Assembly: GCF_001951015.1 (NCBI RefSeq)
Contig: NZ_CP018914.1
Span: 248,001-312,000, forward strand
Direction of reading: 5' to 3'
DNA length: 64,000 bases
DNA from: Rickettsia rickettsii
GTDB lineage: Bacteria > Pseudomonadota > Alphaproteobacteria > Rickettsiales > Rickettsiaceae
The translations under genes and the position numbers were made by a program. The notes beneath the pieces are model-generated. The model made no database searches. It was not told the origin of the DNA and was given only the letters and a program-made list of their open reading frames with translations. The first letter of the stretch is position 1, and every line of letters starts with the position of its first letter. Positions 1 to 8,734 of this stretch are shown one piece after another.

Positions 1-408
1 TTGTGTTACTTTGTCCCCTAAATAATTCTCAGCAGTTTCTTTCATTTTTTGTAAAATGAATGCACTAATTTGACTTGGTGAATATTTATTATTATCCGCT
101 TCGACCCATGCATCCCCGTTATCGGCTTTCACTATATTATACGGTACAATACCTTGGTCTTTCCTAACCATAGGATCGATAAAATTTCTACCGATTAATC
201 GCTTTACCGCATATATAGTATTGCGAGGGTTAGTTACTGCTTGCCTCTTAGCAGATTGCCCGACTAATTTTTCGCCGTTTGCAAAAGCTATTATTGACGG
301 GGTAGTTCTTTCACCTTCTGCATTTTCTATTACCTTTGGTTCTTTACCTTCCATGACTGCAACACAAGAGTTGGTAGTCCCAAGGTCGATACCTATTACT
401 TTTCCCAT
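1..408 (-). CDS. dnaK: Chaperone protein DnaK (Hsp70), N-terminal part
   Basis: The reading frame starts at an ATG at 408 and runs off the left edge of the window, so only about 136 N-terminal residues of a roughly 630-residue protein are present. Close to the start is the Hsp70 phosphate-binding signature GIDLGTTNS, followed by a segment matching the start of the nucleotide-binding domain. DnaK is the ATP-driven cytosolic chaperone working with DnaJ and GrpE. A GAGGAA ribosome binding site lies a few bases upstream of the ATG. It is divergent from the serine protease gene, so both control regions lie in the short 409-490 gap. It is distinct from the Hsp70 at 22046-23833, which is HscA. Confidence 0.97.
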
Positions 409-454
409 AAGATTCCTCGTTTTCTTTTTTATTTTATTATGACTTTTGATTTGA

Positions 455-482
455 TATAGTGTGGCTTAAATGATTTTACAAG
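455..482 (-). promoter_or_regulatory. Possible heat-shock-type promoter of dnaK
   Basis: Read on the minus strand, CTTGTAAAA at 482-474 resembles a sigma-32 -35 box, and CACACTATAT at 464-455 lies at suitable spacing about 50 bases before the dnaK ATG. The -10 is AT-richer than the classical CCCCAT form and would also suit the housekeeping sigma factor. The assignment is inferred from position and a partial consensus match. Confidence 0.3.
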
Positions 483-490
483 AGGTGACA

Positions 491-1963
491 ATGAAAAAAC
501 TACCGATTTTACTAAAACTTTTATTTATTATTAATTTAGTTTTCCTAAATAATATAGTTTTAGCATCTAGCGAAACAAGCACTATTATATTTGAAAAAGC
601 AAAGAAAGCAATCGTAACGATCGATACTAGAATTGCTGTATCGGCATATGACGATACAAGTAGTTGGACTGGAACGGGATTTATCAACGATAAGAACAAC
701 GGTTATATAATTACTAATACTCATGTTGTCGGCGGTGCGTCTATCGGAACTTATTTTGTTACTTTTTATAACGGTGAGCAGGCAGAAGCAAAACTCATCT
801 ATTACGATATTTGGCAAGATTATGCCGTTTTAAAAGTAGAGAGTAAAGATATACCGGCATCAGCAACGCAAATATCTTTTGCAAGCGAATTTCCAAAATT
901 AAATCAAAAGGTTTTTGTAGTTGGTAACACAGAATCAAAAGGTTTTTCTTTCCATACCGGTTATTTGTCTGATCTTTATAATATTGAAGGTTTAATGCCG
1001 CAATGTACTTATGTTATTAATTTAAATACTACAGGAGGTGCTAGCGGTTCACCGGTATTAAACGATAAGATTGAGGCTATAGGAGTATTATATGGTGGCG
1101 GTAAAACTCATTCTCTAGCGCTGCACGGTGATTATGTAGCTCGCACTTTAGAAAGTTTAAAGAATAATAAACAACCAGGCAGAAAACATATAGGAATAAT
1201 AAGCGAGTTATATTCTTTAAATAAAGCAGTTAGACATCACAATTTCCCTAAAGAAGAAATGGATAAATATATAAAGAAATTTCCTGATAGTAGAAATAGA
1301 GTGATAAGCATTAAGGCAGTTCTAGCCGGATCACCTGCCGCAAAATCTTTAAAAGCCGGTGATATTATTTGGGCAGTTAATGATAAGGAACTCGGCGGCA
1401 ATCTAGCATTATTTGATAGAGAAATGGATAATTTCCAAGGAATAGCTATTAAACTTACTATATTTCGTGACGGAAAAAAGCTAGAACAAGCAGTAGATTT
1501 ATATGATGTGAACAATAATAAAATCGCTAAAATGATAAATTTCGGCGGTGCAGTATTTTTTGAAGCTGATGATTATTTTAGTAATAAATCAGGTATTCCT
1601 CTTAAAGCTCTAAGTATAGCTTCCGTTCAATCCGGTAGTAGCTTTAGCTCTATACCAACGTTTTTTACTAAAGATTATAAAAATGTTTATAGATTGCAAA
1701 TTTTTGAGATGAAAGATTTAGCTTTAAGTAATCTTGATGATTTGGTGAAACTCTTGCCTGCTATTACTAAAGAGAAGTTTATAACGGTTAGATTTAGAAA
1801 TTATCAACCTTATTATGCTAATTTCGGTTATAATGAACTTATCTCGTCGCATGATGATATGATTGCTGATGTAACCCTAGATTCTATAGATACTAAGCCT
1901 TATATATTAAAGTATAATACTATTTCTCATGATTGGGATATGGAAAATATAAACCTTCAGTAA
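491..1963 (+). CDS. Trypsin-like (HtrA-like) periplasmic serine protease with PDZ-like domain
   Basis: This 490-residue protein has a signal peptide (MKKLPILLKLLFI... ending near ALASS), so it is exported. The chymotrypsin-fold triad is visible: His in TNTHVVGG (about residue 78), Asp in DYAVLKV (about 110) and Ser in GGASGSPV (about 185). A PDZ-like segment follows (about 255-330, with GSPAAKSLKAGDIIW), then a C-terminal region of about 150 residues without a recognised domain. The role is probably envelope protein quality control or processing. An in-frame ATG lies seven codons upstream at 470, but the GAGGTGACA ribosome binding site directly before 491 and the signal peptide favour 491. 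The gene is divergent from dnaK. The S1C-type family assignment comes from motifs; it is not a standard-length DegP. Confidence 0.85.
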   Translation: MKKLPILLKLLFIINLVFLNNIVLASSETSTIIFEKAKKAIVTIDTRIAVSAYDDTSSWTGTGFINDKNNGYIITNTHVVGGASIGTYFVTFYNGEQAEAKLIYYDIWQDYAVLKVESKDIPASATQISFASEFPKLNQKVFVVGNTESKGFSFHTGYLSDLYNIEGLMPQCTYVINLNTTGGASGSPVLNDKIEAIGVLYGGGKTHSLALHGDYVARTLESLKNNKQPGRKHIGIISELYSLNKAVRHHNFPKEEMDKYIKKFPDSRNRVISIKAVLAGSPAAKSLKAGDIIWAVNDKELGGNLALFDREMDNFQGIAIKLTIFRDGKKLEQAVDLYDVNNNKIAKMINFGGAVFFEADDYFSNKSGIPLKALSIASVQSGSSFSSIPTFFTKDYKNVYRLQIFEMKDLALSNLDDLVKLLPAITKEKFITVRFRNYQPYYANFGYNELISSHDDMIADVTLDSIDTKPYILKYNTISHDWDMENINLQ

Positions 1964-2191
1964 CTAATGACAGTGTGATAAATTAACAATTCTTAATCAA
2001 TGAAGTAATATATAATTCAACTTGGTTTGTTGTGTTATTATTCTTAAATTTATAATCTTATATTTTAGGAGAATTGCAAATTAGCTCAGAGTAGTTCGCC
2101 AACTAGGTCATTTTTGAGTGGATTGATCAATATTCTTTATTTTATTCCTGCAAAAGCGAGACAGTATTGTTGCGTGGATACATACTGAAAC

Positions 2192-2295
2192 CGTCATTGC
2201 GAGCAACCTTAGGCTGCGTGACAATCTCATGAAATAATAACAAACTCTCCTGAGATTTTGCTTCGTCAATTGCTATGCAATTTCCTCGCAATGAC
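2192..2295. repeat. Rickettsia palindromic repeat (CGTCATTGCGAG type)
   Basis: The element begins CGTCATTGCGAGCAACC and ends with the inverted CCTCGCAATGAC. The inner arms (caatctcatgaaataataac and tgagattttgcttcgtcaat) are shared with at least eight other copies in this window. It lies in the gap between the protease and the decayed ankyrin gene. I do not assign a numbered RPE class. Confidence 0.85.
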
Positions 2296-2341
2296 AGAAA
2301 AAACGCCCCTTACTCACCACCTAAGAAACATAATTAACAAT

Positions 2342-2373
2342 TTCTCCTAAAATAATTAATAAATTTAGGAGAA
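2342..2373 (+). promoter_or_regulatory. Inverted repeat covering the ribosome binding site of the ankyrin gene
   Basis: TTCTCCTAAA at 2342-2351 is perfectly complementary to TTTAGGAGAA at 2364-2373, with a 12-base AT-rich loop. The right arm contains the Shine-Dalgarno sequence of the gene starting at 2377. In the mRNA this hairpin would hide the ribosome binding site, as in RNA thermometers or simple translational brakes. The pairing is seen directly; the regulatory role is inferred, and the gene downstream is broken. Confidence 0.45.
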
Positions 2374-2376
2374 TTA

Positions 2377-3109
2377 ATGACTAAAGAACCAATACCTACA
2401 GTAGATAAAACAAAAAACATCTTTTTTTAAGTTTTTTACAAAAAATAGTAATAACTCTAATACTCAGGATTCACTAACATCACCACGTTCAGATTATGAT
2501 ATAGAGAGGGATGTTTCTAAAAAAGAAGCTTCTTAAGAAAATTCAAAGCATTAATAGACAAGAATGATGAAGCTGCACTACATTTCTATTTGATAAAAAT
2601 AATAAGTATATCTTACATGATGCGGTTGAGGATAAAGAACAAACATTAGTTGACAAAATATTAGAATTAGCTAAATACGTAACAGAGATAACCTATAACG
2701 ATTCAACAGTGTTACATTCAGCAGTTACAGGAATTGCTAACAAAGAGATTATCAAAACTTTATTAGCAAAAAATCCTTATTTAGTAATGATCAAAGATGC
2801 TTCAGGTCTTACTCCATCATATTATAATACTAGTAAAGAAATATTAGAAATATTGCAAAATTGTGAACGAGATATTATAGACCGGCTTAATATAGAACCA
2901 TGGCATGGTTAGGCAGAAGATAAAATATTTAGAGATGATATGTCTATAATCGGAAACAATAAGCATACAATAATGGAGCTTGTATAAAAATTTTGTAAAT
3001 TACCGGACAAGCATCTTCCTTGTAAATTTAACATAGAGTATGAGATTTGCAAGGAAGATATAGAGAGTTCTTTAATAAAAAACGGTAAGTATGTAAAACT
3101 TAGCGATTA
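2377..3109 (+). pseudogene. Decayed ankyrin-repeat gene
   Basis: A strong ribosome binding site (TTTAGGAGAATTA) precedes an ATG at 2377. The frame is lost after about 17 codons at a run of seven T, resumes in another frame through ...SPRSDYDIERDVSKK, and shifts at least twice more. Around 2590-2912 the segments YILHDAVEDKEQTLVDKIL and VLHSAVTGIANKEIIKTLL have the spacing of ankyrin helices. After a stop at 2912, readable sequence continues to about 3109. Rickettsia secrete several ankyrin proteins into host cells, and this looks like a dead member of that group. The right limit is approximate. Confidence 0.7.
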
Positions 3110-3127
3110 AATTTAAAGCTTAAAAGA

Positions 3128-3469
3128 TTATAATTCGGTGACAGGGATATAATTGATATTTCCATCTTCTCCTATCAATGGGTAATACTTTGTTTGAAGG
3201 TCATAATCATCATCACTAATTGATGTTTGTAATGATAGTTTTTGTGCTAATATTATCAACTTTTCTTCATATAAATCAAAAGATTTTTTTAAATCCTCTT
3301 TTGTAATCTTTACAGTTTTAGCTTCATCTGTATTTACTTTGAGCGTTTCAATATTTTCTGTTAAGCTATATCTTGTTAAAGTTACTTTTTCTAGAAAATA
3401 TGCTTTTATTTTTATCCATGCTGTGTGTATGTGTATTGGAATACTTAGAACAAGTTGATTTAATAACAT
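3128..3469 (-). CDS. Hypothetical protein, 113 residues
   Basis: I do not recognise this protein. The frame opens at an ATG at 3469 with a weak AAGG ribosome binding site. The N-terminal 30 residues are hydrophobic without a clear cleavage site. The middle (about 35-80) is charged and probably helical or coiled coil, and the last 30 residues are acidic. It lies between the ankyrin remnant and lptE, convergent with the former. It could be intact or a remnant of something longer. It is the only long frame on this strand here, which gives moderate support. Confidence 0.45.
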   Translation of the reverse strand: MLLNQLVLSIPIHIHTAWIKIKAYFLEKVTLTRYSLTENIETLKVNTDEAKTVKITKEDLKKSFDLYEEKLIILAQKLSLQTSISDDDYDLQTKYYPLIGEDGNINYIPVTEL

Positions 3470-3636
3470 CTAATACCTTAAAAAGTTTGAAGTGGCATCA
3501 TACAAGCCTCACTTATTAATGTCAACATCAATTAACATATTATTATAAATATTAATAAATGCTCATTATTATAATTTTCTTTCACAAAATCGAAATAAAC
3601 TGTTATTAATATAAAAAACCAATCTTAATCTAATAT

Positions 3637-4110
3637 ATGCGTTCTTTATTTGTAATAATTATATTCTTTCTAACGAGCAGTTGTAATTTAAAACCGGTAT
3701 ATAGTGAAAAATACAGTAGAAATAATGATTTAGAAGCTATTGAAGTTGAACCAATTCGAACAATTGAAGGGGCTGAGTTTTATCATCGTTTAACTAGTAT
3801 TTTACCTCAGAAAGCACAAGCAAAATACCTGCTTAAAGTAAAGCTTATCGCAACAACTATGCCTGCTACTATTGAAAAAAACTCCAATGTTTTAAGGGAA
3901 TATATTAATCAATTAGTTAGATATAAATTAATTGATATAGAAAGCCAAAAGGTTTTAATTGAAGAGAAGTTTTACCAAAACATGTCATATAATGCTATTT
4001 TTACACCATATGCGACAAATGTTGAAAGAGATAAAACAGGAATAGACTTGGCATATCAAGCAGCAGAAGAAATTCGTAGCAGATTAATTTTATATTTTAC
4101 ACGGAAATAG
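3637..4110 (+). CDS. lptE: LPS-assembly lipoprotein LptE
   Basis: This 157-residue protein opens with a lipoprotein signal peptide; the lipobox LTSSC puts the lipidated cysteine at about residue 16, and NLKPVYS right after it is typical of alphaproteobacterial LptE. LptE plugs the LptD barrel that inserts lipopolysaccharide into the outer leaflet of the outer membrane. The gene is followed after 7 bases by holA, the lptE-holA order seen in many bacteria, usually downstream of leuS, which is not present here. No convincing ribosome binding site precedes the ATG. The call rests on the lipobox, size and neighbour. Confidence 0.85.
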   Translation: MRSLFVIIIFFLTSSCNLKPVYSEKYSRNNDLEAIEVEPIRTIEGAEFYHRLTSILPQKAQAKYLLKVKLIATTMPATIEKNSNVLREYINQLVRYKLIDIESQKVLIEEKFYQNMSYNAIFTPYATNVERDKTGIDLAYQAAEEIRSRLILYFTRK

Positions 4111-4117
4111 TTAAGTT

Positions 4118-5092
4118 ATGAAATTTTATTTTTCACAAATAGGTAGGTTATTTGAACTAATAACATCCGGAAAAATTAGAGCTCTTTTACTATATGGTCC
4201 TGATAAAGGTTATATAGAAAAAATTTGTAAGCATTTAGTAAAAAGCTTAAATATGCTACAAACTTCTATAGAATACGCAGATCTTAATATTTCATCTTTA
4301 GAAATATTACTTAATTCGTCTAATTTTTTTGGTCAAAAAGAATTAATTAAAATTAGATCGGTTGGGAATTCAATAGATCAGAATTTAAAAACAATTCTAA
4401 ACAGTGATTATATAAATTTTCCTGTATTTATAGGTGAAGAACTGACTTCTAGTGGGAGCATTAGAAAGTTTTTTGAAACGGAAGAATATTTAGCAGCAGT
4501 TGCTTGTTATCATGATGATGAAGCAAAAATTGAACGAATTATTTTAGGTAAAGTAGAAAAAAATAATAAAGTTATAAGTAAAGAAGCTATTACTTATTTA
4601 AAAGCTCATTTAAAAGGTGATCATGATTTAATTTGTAGCGAAATAAATAAATTAATATATTTTGTTCACGACGCACGCGAAATTACTTTAAACGACGTGC
4701 TAGAAGTTATAAGTAGCGAAATTACGGCAAACGGCAGTGATTTAGCAATGTATTTTTCAAAAAAAGATTATAGTAATTTTCTGCAAGAGCTTGATATATT
4801 AAAAAAACAAAATATCAATGAAGTTTTAATTATTAGAGCATTAATAAGGCATTATTTAAATTTATATATAGTTTTGTCGAAAGTAAAAAACGGTGAGCGT
4901 TTGGAACTCGCAATAAAATCATTATCACCACCGATTTTCTATCAGTATATTAATGATTTTACGAAGATAGCAAACGGTCTTAGCCTCACTGAATGTCTAA
5001 AGACTTTAAAAGTGCTACAACAGGCAGAAGTGGATTATAAGTTAAATCCTGCTAGTTTCGATTTATTCCAAAGTATACTCCAAAGTAAATGA
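4118..5092 (+). CDS. holA: DNA polymerase III subunit delta
   Basis: This 324-residue protein has the size and pattern of HolA, the clamp-loader subunit that opens the beta sliding clamp. The N-terminal domain contains LLLYGPDKGYIEKICKHL, a degenerate P-loop region as expected for delta, which does not hydrolyse ATP. The middle AAA-like part and the helical collar domain (about 210-324, with LIRALIRHYLNLYIVLSKV) follow. It lies 7 bases after lptE and is probably co-transcribed with it. Sequence conservation in this family is low, so size and synteny carry part of the call. Confidence 0.88.
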   Translation: MKFYFSQIGRLFELITSGKIRALLLYGPDKGYIEKICKHLVKSLNMLQTSIEYADLNISSLEILLNSSNFFGQKELIKIRSVGNSIDQNLKTILNSDYINFPVFIGEELTSSGSIRKFFETEEYLAAVACYHDDEAKIERIILGKVEKNNKVISKEAITYLKAHLKGDHDLICSEINKLIYFVHDAREITLNDVLEVISSEITANGSDLAMYFSKKDYSNFLQELDILKKQNINEVLIIRALIRHYLNLYIVLSKVKNGERLELAIKSLSPPIFYQYINDFTKIANGLSLTECLKTLKVLQQAEVDYKLNPASFDLFQSILQSK

Positions 5093-5094
5093 AG

Positions 5095-5226
5095 AGTAGA
5101 CGAAGTTTAATTTGGCAAAGAGCAAGGAAGACTATACGGCGAGGAGTGGGGCGTATACTTAATATGTGAGCACCGTAGCTCTTATAAGATGACGTAGCCA
5201 ATTTTTCAAATTAAACGAGTATACAT
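5095..5226. repeat. Palindromic repeat shared with the cydA upstream region
   Basis: The element fills the gap between holA and coq7. Its ends are inverted copies (gtttaatttgg near 5104 and caaattaaacg near 5208). The stretch gacgtagccaatttttcaaa, plus the adjoining ttaaacgagtatac, recurs in inverse orientation at 48344-48380 upstream of cydA. It is unlike the common CGTCATTGCGAG elements and forms a separate family. Confidence 0.75.
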
Positions 5227-5227
5227 T

Positions 5228-5767
5228 ATGCCTAGACCTGATTTTTCTGACCCTGACAAACAAATTCACGAGATAATTAGAGTTAATCATGCCGGAGAAT
5301 ATGGTGCAAAAAGAATTTATCAAGGACAGCTAAAATATATTAAATCTCAAAATGATCATATATTGATTAAAGAAATGCTTGACCACGAAGAAGTGCATTT
5401 AAATTATTTTGAAAAAAAATTACTGGAAAAAGAAGTGAGACCCACGTTTTTATTATTTTTTTGGCATCATTACGGATTTTTACTTGGTGCTTTATCTTCC
5501 TTGATGGGAATCAAAACGGCGATGCTTATTACCGAGAGTGTAGAAGAAGTAATAGAAAAACATTATGAACAGCAAATAAATTATTTAGAAAATAAAAATG
5601 TTGAGCCAGAATTATTAAATAATATTATTAAATTTCGACTTGATGAAATTGAACATAAAAATATTGCTATAATGAATGATAGTACTGAAGTAATATTTGC
5701 AGAAATAACTAGTAAACTAGTGAAGATAATTTGTCGTATCTCTATAATTTTAAGTAAGAAAATTTAG
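5228..5767 (+). CDS. coq7: Demethoxyubiquinone hydroxylase Coq7
   Basis: This 179-residue Coq7/CLK-1 family protein carries out C6 hydroxylation of demethoxyubiquinol, the penultimate step of ubiquinone synthesis at the inner membrane. The di-iron ligands are visible in the two halves of a four-helix bundle: Glu in RVNHAGEYGA, the pair DHEEVHLNYF, Glu in ITESVEEVIEKHY and the final DEIEHKNIA. A short hydrophobic membrane-dipping segment (about 76-100) separates the halves. Its quinone feeds the terminal oxidases coded in this window. The ATG at 5228 lies directly after a palindromic repeat, so its transcript may start within or read through that element. Confidence 0.95.
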   Translation: MPRPDFSDPDKQIHEIIRVNHAGEYGAKRIYQGQLKYIKSQNDHILIKEMLDHEEVHLNYFEKKLLEKEVRPTFLLFFWHHYGFLLGALSSLMGIKTAMLITESVEEVIEKHYEQQINYLENKNVEPELLNNIIKFRLDEIEHKNIAIMNDSTEVIFAEITSKLVKIICRISIILSKKI

Positions 5768-5935
5768 AGTTAACAACTTAATTAGTTAAAAAATCTAGAA
5801 ATATTTTACTTCTAAGATATTAAGAAGATAATAAAAAAACATTAGTAATATTATTAGAAATGGTGATGAAAAGAAAAACTTTTTTAAATTTGTTCTTTAT
5901 TTTTTGCATTTGTATTTTTTAGAATTAATAAATAA

Positions 5936-6075
5936 AGGGGCCAGGGGTTAAGATCCGTTGCTGTAAGACAACAACCTCCATTATACTTAATGATTTTACT
6001 CACTGATAATAATAGACTCCTGGCATAACTTAATATTAAGTTTTGACAGATTGGTTTTACAACAATGGAGTTTAA
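5936..6075 (+). ncRNA. Possible structured RNA upstream of coxC
   Basis: The 548-base gap before coxC (5768-6315) contains no reading frame of note but has local pairing. GCCAGG at 5940-5945 can pair with CCTGGC at 6019-6024, extended by GGGGTT against AGACT-like bases. GTTG/CAAC hairpins lie inside. Directly after is AACTTAATATTAAGTT (6027-6042), a perfect 16-base palindrome followed by T residues. CTCCATT near 5976 could also pair with AATGGAG at 6064-6070. The local G+C is above the surrounding spacer. It could be a small RNA or a coxC leader. I could not match it to SRP RNA, RNase P RNA or tmRNA; 6S RNA cannot be excluded. Confidence 0.3.
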
Positions 6076-6315
6076 ACATTATTAGTGGTCTATATATGTT
6101 AAATAATATAATAGAGTCAAGAGATTTTAGTTGTCATTGATAATAAATAATGTAATTCTGAGTTGGGGGGTATATTTTCTATATAATCTCCTTCTCGCAT
6201 TTGCTTTTACATCAATAATAATTTATATTTATTTTCACTCATGCGAATAGCAGATTACTTTTGTAGTTTGTTATTGGTGATAATTAGGAAATATAAAATA
6301 ACAATATGTAACAAT

Positions 6316-7167
6316 ATGAGTCAAAAGATAATTTTAAATAATTCATATTCTATTACTAAATCGCACTTATTCCATATAGTAGACCCAAGCCCTTGGCCCG
6401 TCCTAACATCTTTTGCTTTACTTCTTTTGGTTATAGGCGGCGTCTCGTTCATGCATGGCTACAAATTTAATATATATATTTTATCTGCAGGGGTTATTTC
6501 AGTAGGTTACTGTTTATATTCTTGGTGGAGAGATATAGTGAAAGAAGGAATAGTCGAACATCAGCATACTAGTCCTGTTAGAAAAGGTTTGCAAATAGGT
6601 ATGGCGTTATTTATCTTAACAGAAATAGTATTTTTTGGTGTATTTTTTGCTTCTTTTTTAAAATCAAGTCTATCACCCGTAGGTCTTTTAGACGGTGTAT
6701 GGGTTGTAAAGCAGGGCATTTGGCCTCCACCTACAATTAAAACTTTTGAGCCGTTTGATATTCCTTTTATCAATACTTTAATACTACTCTTATCAGGCAC
6801 TACCGTTACTTGGGCTCACTACGCCTTAGAAGAAAAAAATCAAAAAGATTGTGTAACTGCACTTGCTCTTACCATATTGCTTGGAATATTTTTTACAACT
6901 ATGCAGGCATATGAATATTACAATGCGGCGTTTAAATTTACAGATGGTATATATGCTTCTAATTTTTATTTAGCCACGGGTTTTCATGGAGCTCATGTAA
7001 TTATAGGTACTATATTTCTAATAATTTGCTACTTTAGAGCAAAAAGAGGAGATTTTACTACAGAAGGTAATGGACATTTAGGGTTTGAATGTGCTGCATG
7101 GTACTGGCATTTTGTAGATGTGGTTTGGTTATTTTTATTTACGTTTGTTTATATATTTGGAAGTTAA
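6316..7167 (+). CDS. coxC: Cytochrome c oxidase subunit III
   Basis: This 283-residue integral membrane protein is subunit III of the aa3-type oxidase, which stabilises proton pumping by subunit I. The N-terminal motif HIVDPSPWPVLTSFALL is typical, followed by seven predicted membrane helices and the conserved GFHGAHVIIGT and AAWYWHFVDVVWLFLF near the C-terminus. The frame is open upstream to 6241, but the homologous start is the ATG at 6316 giving MSQKIIL; the extra 25 codons are dissimilar to the family. Subunits I and II are not in this window. Confidence 0.95.
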   Translation: MSQKIILNNSYSITKSHLFHIVDPSPWPVLTSFALLLLVIGGVSFMHGYKFNIYILSAGVISVGYCLYSWWRDIVKEGIVEHQHTSPVRKGLQIGMALFILTEIVFFGVFFASFLKSSLSPVGLLDGVWVVKQGIWPPPTIKTFEPFDIPFINTLILLLSGTTVTWAHYALEEKNQKDCVTALALTILLGIFFTTMQAYEYYNAAFKFTDGIYASNFYLATGFHGAHVIIGTIFLIICYFRAKRGDFTTEGNGHLGFECAAWYWHFVDVVWLFLFTFVYIFGS

Positions 7168-7322
7168 ATTATACTATATGTGATTATAATGTTACTTAAA
7201 ATAAGTGTTTTTAAAATATTTTGGCATATTAATTAAAATTGCATATATTTAGGAGTTGATTTATATATAAATAAATTATACATTATTTTTTAAATGCTAA
7301 TTATTTTATTGAGGTAAAACAT

Positions 7323-7682
7323 ATGAACTTTCCTATTCGTAAATTAAACGAAGAATTAATCGATTATAATCTATCATTACGCATATTATTTACTATTCTA
7401 AGCGTGGCTATTATTATGGTAGCTTTTGATAGCTTAGGTAGTAATGTCGGTGATCCTGTAGGTGAGGCATTATGTAAGTTAATTAAAGTATTCAGAGGCA
7501 ATACTGCAAAAGGTATAGCTGTTGTCGGTATAATTGTTCTGGGAATTCAAACATTAAGAGGAAAATTGCAGTGGGAAGTAGCTTTAGTGATAGTTACTGC
7601 AATCATTATATTATTTAAAGCTCCAGATATTGTTAATATGGTATCAAGTGATACTAATAGCTCAAATTGTGGTGTTTCCTAA
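7323..7682 (+). CDS. rvhB2: VirB2-type pilin subunit of the rvh type IV secretion system
   Basis: This 119-residue TrbC/VirB2 family protein has an N-terminal hydrophobic segment (about 20-40, LRILFTILSVAIIMVAF) acting as a long signal peptide and two core hydrophobic helices (about 60-78 and 84-102) separated by the short loop RGKLQW, the layout of VirB2 pilins. The cysteines are at C52 and C117. In Rickettsia the rvh genes are scattered, and this one stands alone between coxC and a zinc-ribbon gene. GAGG lies about 10 bases upstream of the ATG. It is followed by a strong terminator, so it is probably monocistronic. Confidence 0.85.
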   Translation: MNFPIRKLNEELIDYNLSLRILFTILSVAIIMVAFDSLGSNVGDPVGEALCKLIKVFRGNTAKGIAVVGIIVLGIQTLRGKLQWEVALVIVTAIIILFKAPDIVNMVSSDTNSSNCGVS

Positions 7683-7710
7683 TACACAAAAAAATTATTA
7701 TATCTTTAGT

Positions 7711-7750
7711 AATACCCATAAGCTTCGGCTTATGGGTATTTTTATTTTTA
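7711..7750 (+). terminator. Rho-independent terminator of rvhB2
   Basis: AATACCCATAAGC at 7711-7723 pairs perfectly over 13 bases with GCTTATGGGTATT at 7728-7740 around a TTCG tetraloop and is followed by a T-rich tail (tttattttta). It lies 29 bases after the rvhB2 stop codon. This is the clearest intrinsic terminator in the window. Confidence 0.93.
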
Positions 7751-7774
7751 AGTGATGTTGTTGCATAGCCCCTA

Positions 7775-7895
7775 TGTCATTCCTGCAAAGGTAGGGACAA
7801 GACAACCTGAATATAGGTTACATATTTAATAAAAATCAACATATAAAAACTTGTTTTTATATGTTTTCCTGGATTCCGCCTACGTGGGCATGACA
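7775..7895. repeat. Palindromic repeat (TGTCATTCCTGC type)
   Basis: The element begins TGTCATTCCTGCAAAGG and ends with the inverted CTGGATTCCGCC...GCATGACA. A further small palindrome of the same general kind (cacgtggttaaaccacggga) lies at 7969-7990. These fill the gap between rvhB2 and the zinc-ribbon gene. Confidence 0.7.
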
Positions 7896-8025
7896 TCAAT
7901 GGCCTTTATACTCAGGTCAACAGCAACATTCGTACAATACTCAATAGTGTTTTAATTGTTTTGATGGATCACGTGGTTAAACCACGGGATGACAGTAGAT
8001 TTTGTCGGTCTATGCCACAACATCC

Positions 8026-8658
8026 TTACTTAAATAAAAGTCCTAATCTATTACCTATAACAATATCAATATATTTTGCTGTAATAGGGATCCCTTCAAT
8101 ATTCATTTCTAGATATATTGCTTGTTTTGCAGGGATTTTTGTTTGTAGTTTTGTAATTGATACATATTCATCTAAAGCTTGATTATGAGTATCCATTACT
8201 CTTACTTTGATTATAGGATCGGAAATTAAATAATCAGACTCATTAGATAATTTATAAAATATCTTCATACCGCCTATATGATGAGATTTGCCTAAATTAA
8301 TTTCTTCTATCTTTAATTGATCATATTTACCTAAGAATTTAAAGCTATCTATTAGTAATATCACTAAACAAAACATTATAAAGCTAGTCCATAATATTGG
8401 AAATATATTATATTTTTTCTTAGGAGGAATATACGGTAAAATAACTGGCACATTAGCATTGTAATGATTTTTAATATGAGTTTTAATAGTTTCCGTGTTT
8501 ATTTTATCTTTAAAATCATTTAATGTACTAGTATTATAGTCTAATTTCTGATACCACAAATGGCTACATTTGGAACATTTTACTCGTCGTCCGTTAATAC
8601 CTATTTGATTGCTTGTAACAATAAATCTTGTTTGGCAATTTGGGCAAGTAATATGCAT
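8026..8658 (-). CDS. Zinc-ribbon (MJ0042-type) membrane protein
   Basis: This 210-residue protein begins with a zinc ribbon whose ligands are CPNC (residues 4-7) and CSKC (about 28-31), matching the MJ0042 finger at the N-terminus of many alphaproteobacterial proteins. A linker rich in Asn and Lys follows, then one membrane helix at about 90-108 ([17 protein letters not shown]) and a C-terminal domain of about 100 residues resembling DUF3426, with a beta-sandwich-like pattern. The topology suggests a cytoplasmic zinc finger and an external C-terminal domain. The function is unknown. It is divergent from dapD. Confidence 0.8.
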   Translation of the reverse strand: MHITCPNCQTRFIVTSNQIGINGRRVKCSKCSHLWYQKLDYNTSTLNDFKDKINTETIKTHIKNHYNANVPVILPYIPPKKKYNIFPILWTSFIMFCLVILLIDSFKFLGKYDQLKIEEINLGKSHHIGGMKIFYKLSNESDYLISDPIIKVRVMDTHNQALDEYVSITKLQTKIPAKQAIYLEMNIEGIPITAKYIDIVIGNRLGLLFK

Positions 8659-8734
8659 AGTTAATTATAATTATTATGTTTGACTTTCATGATAATCTCA
8701 TTTATTATTTTTGGCAATAAAACAGTTAAAAGAT

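Noticed and set aside
5936-6075. tmRNA, SRP RNA or RNase P RNA at the structured spacer before coxC
   Set aside because: No T-loop/CCA end or tag-coding frame for tmRNA, no GGAA-type SRP tetraloop domain, and no conserved RNase P core are visible. Kept only as an unassigned RNA candidate.
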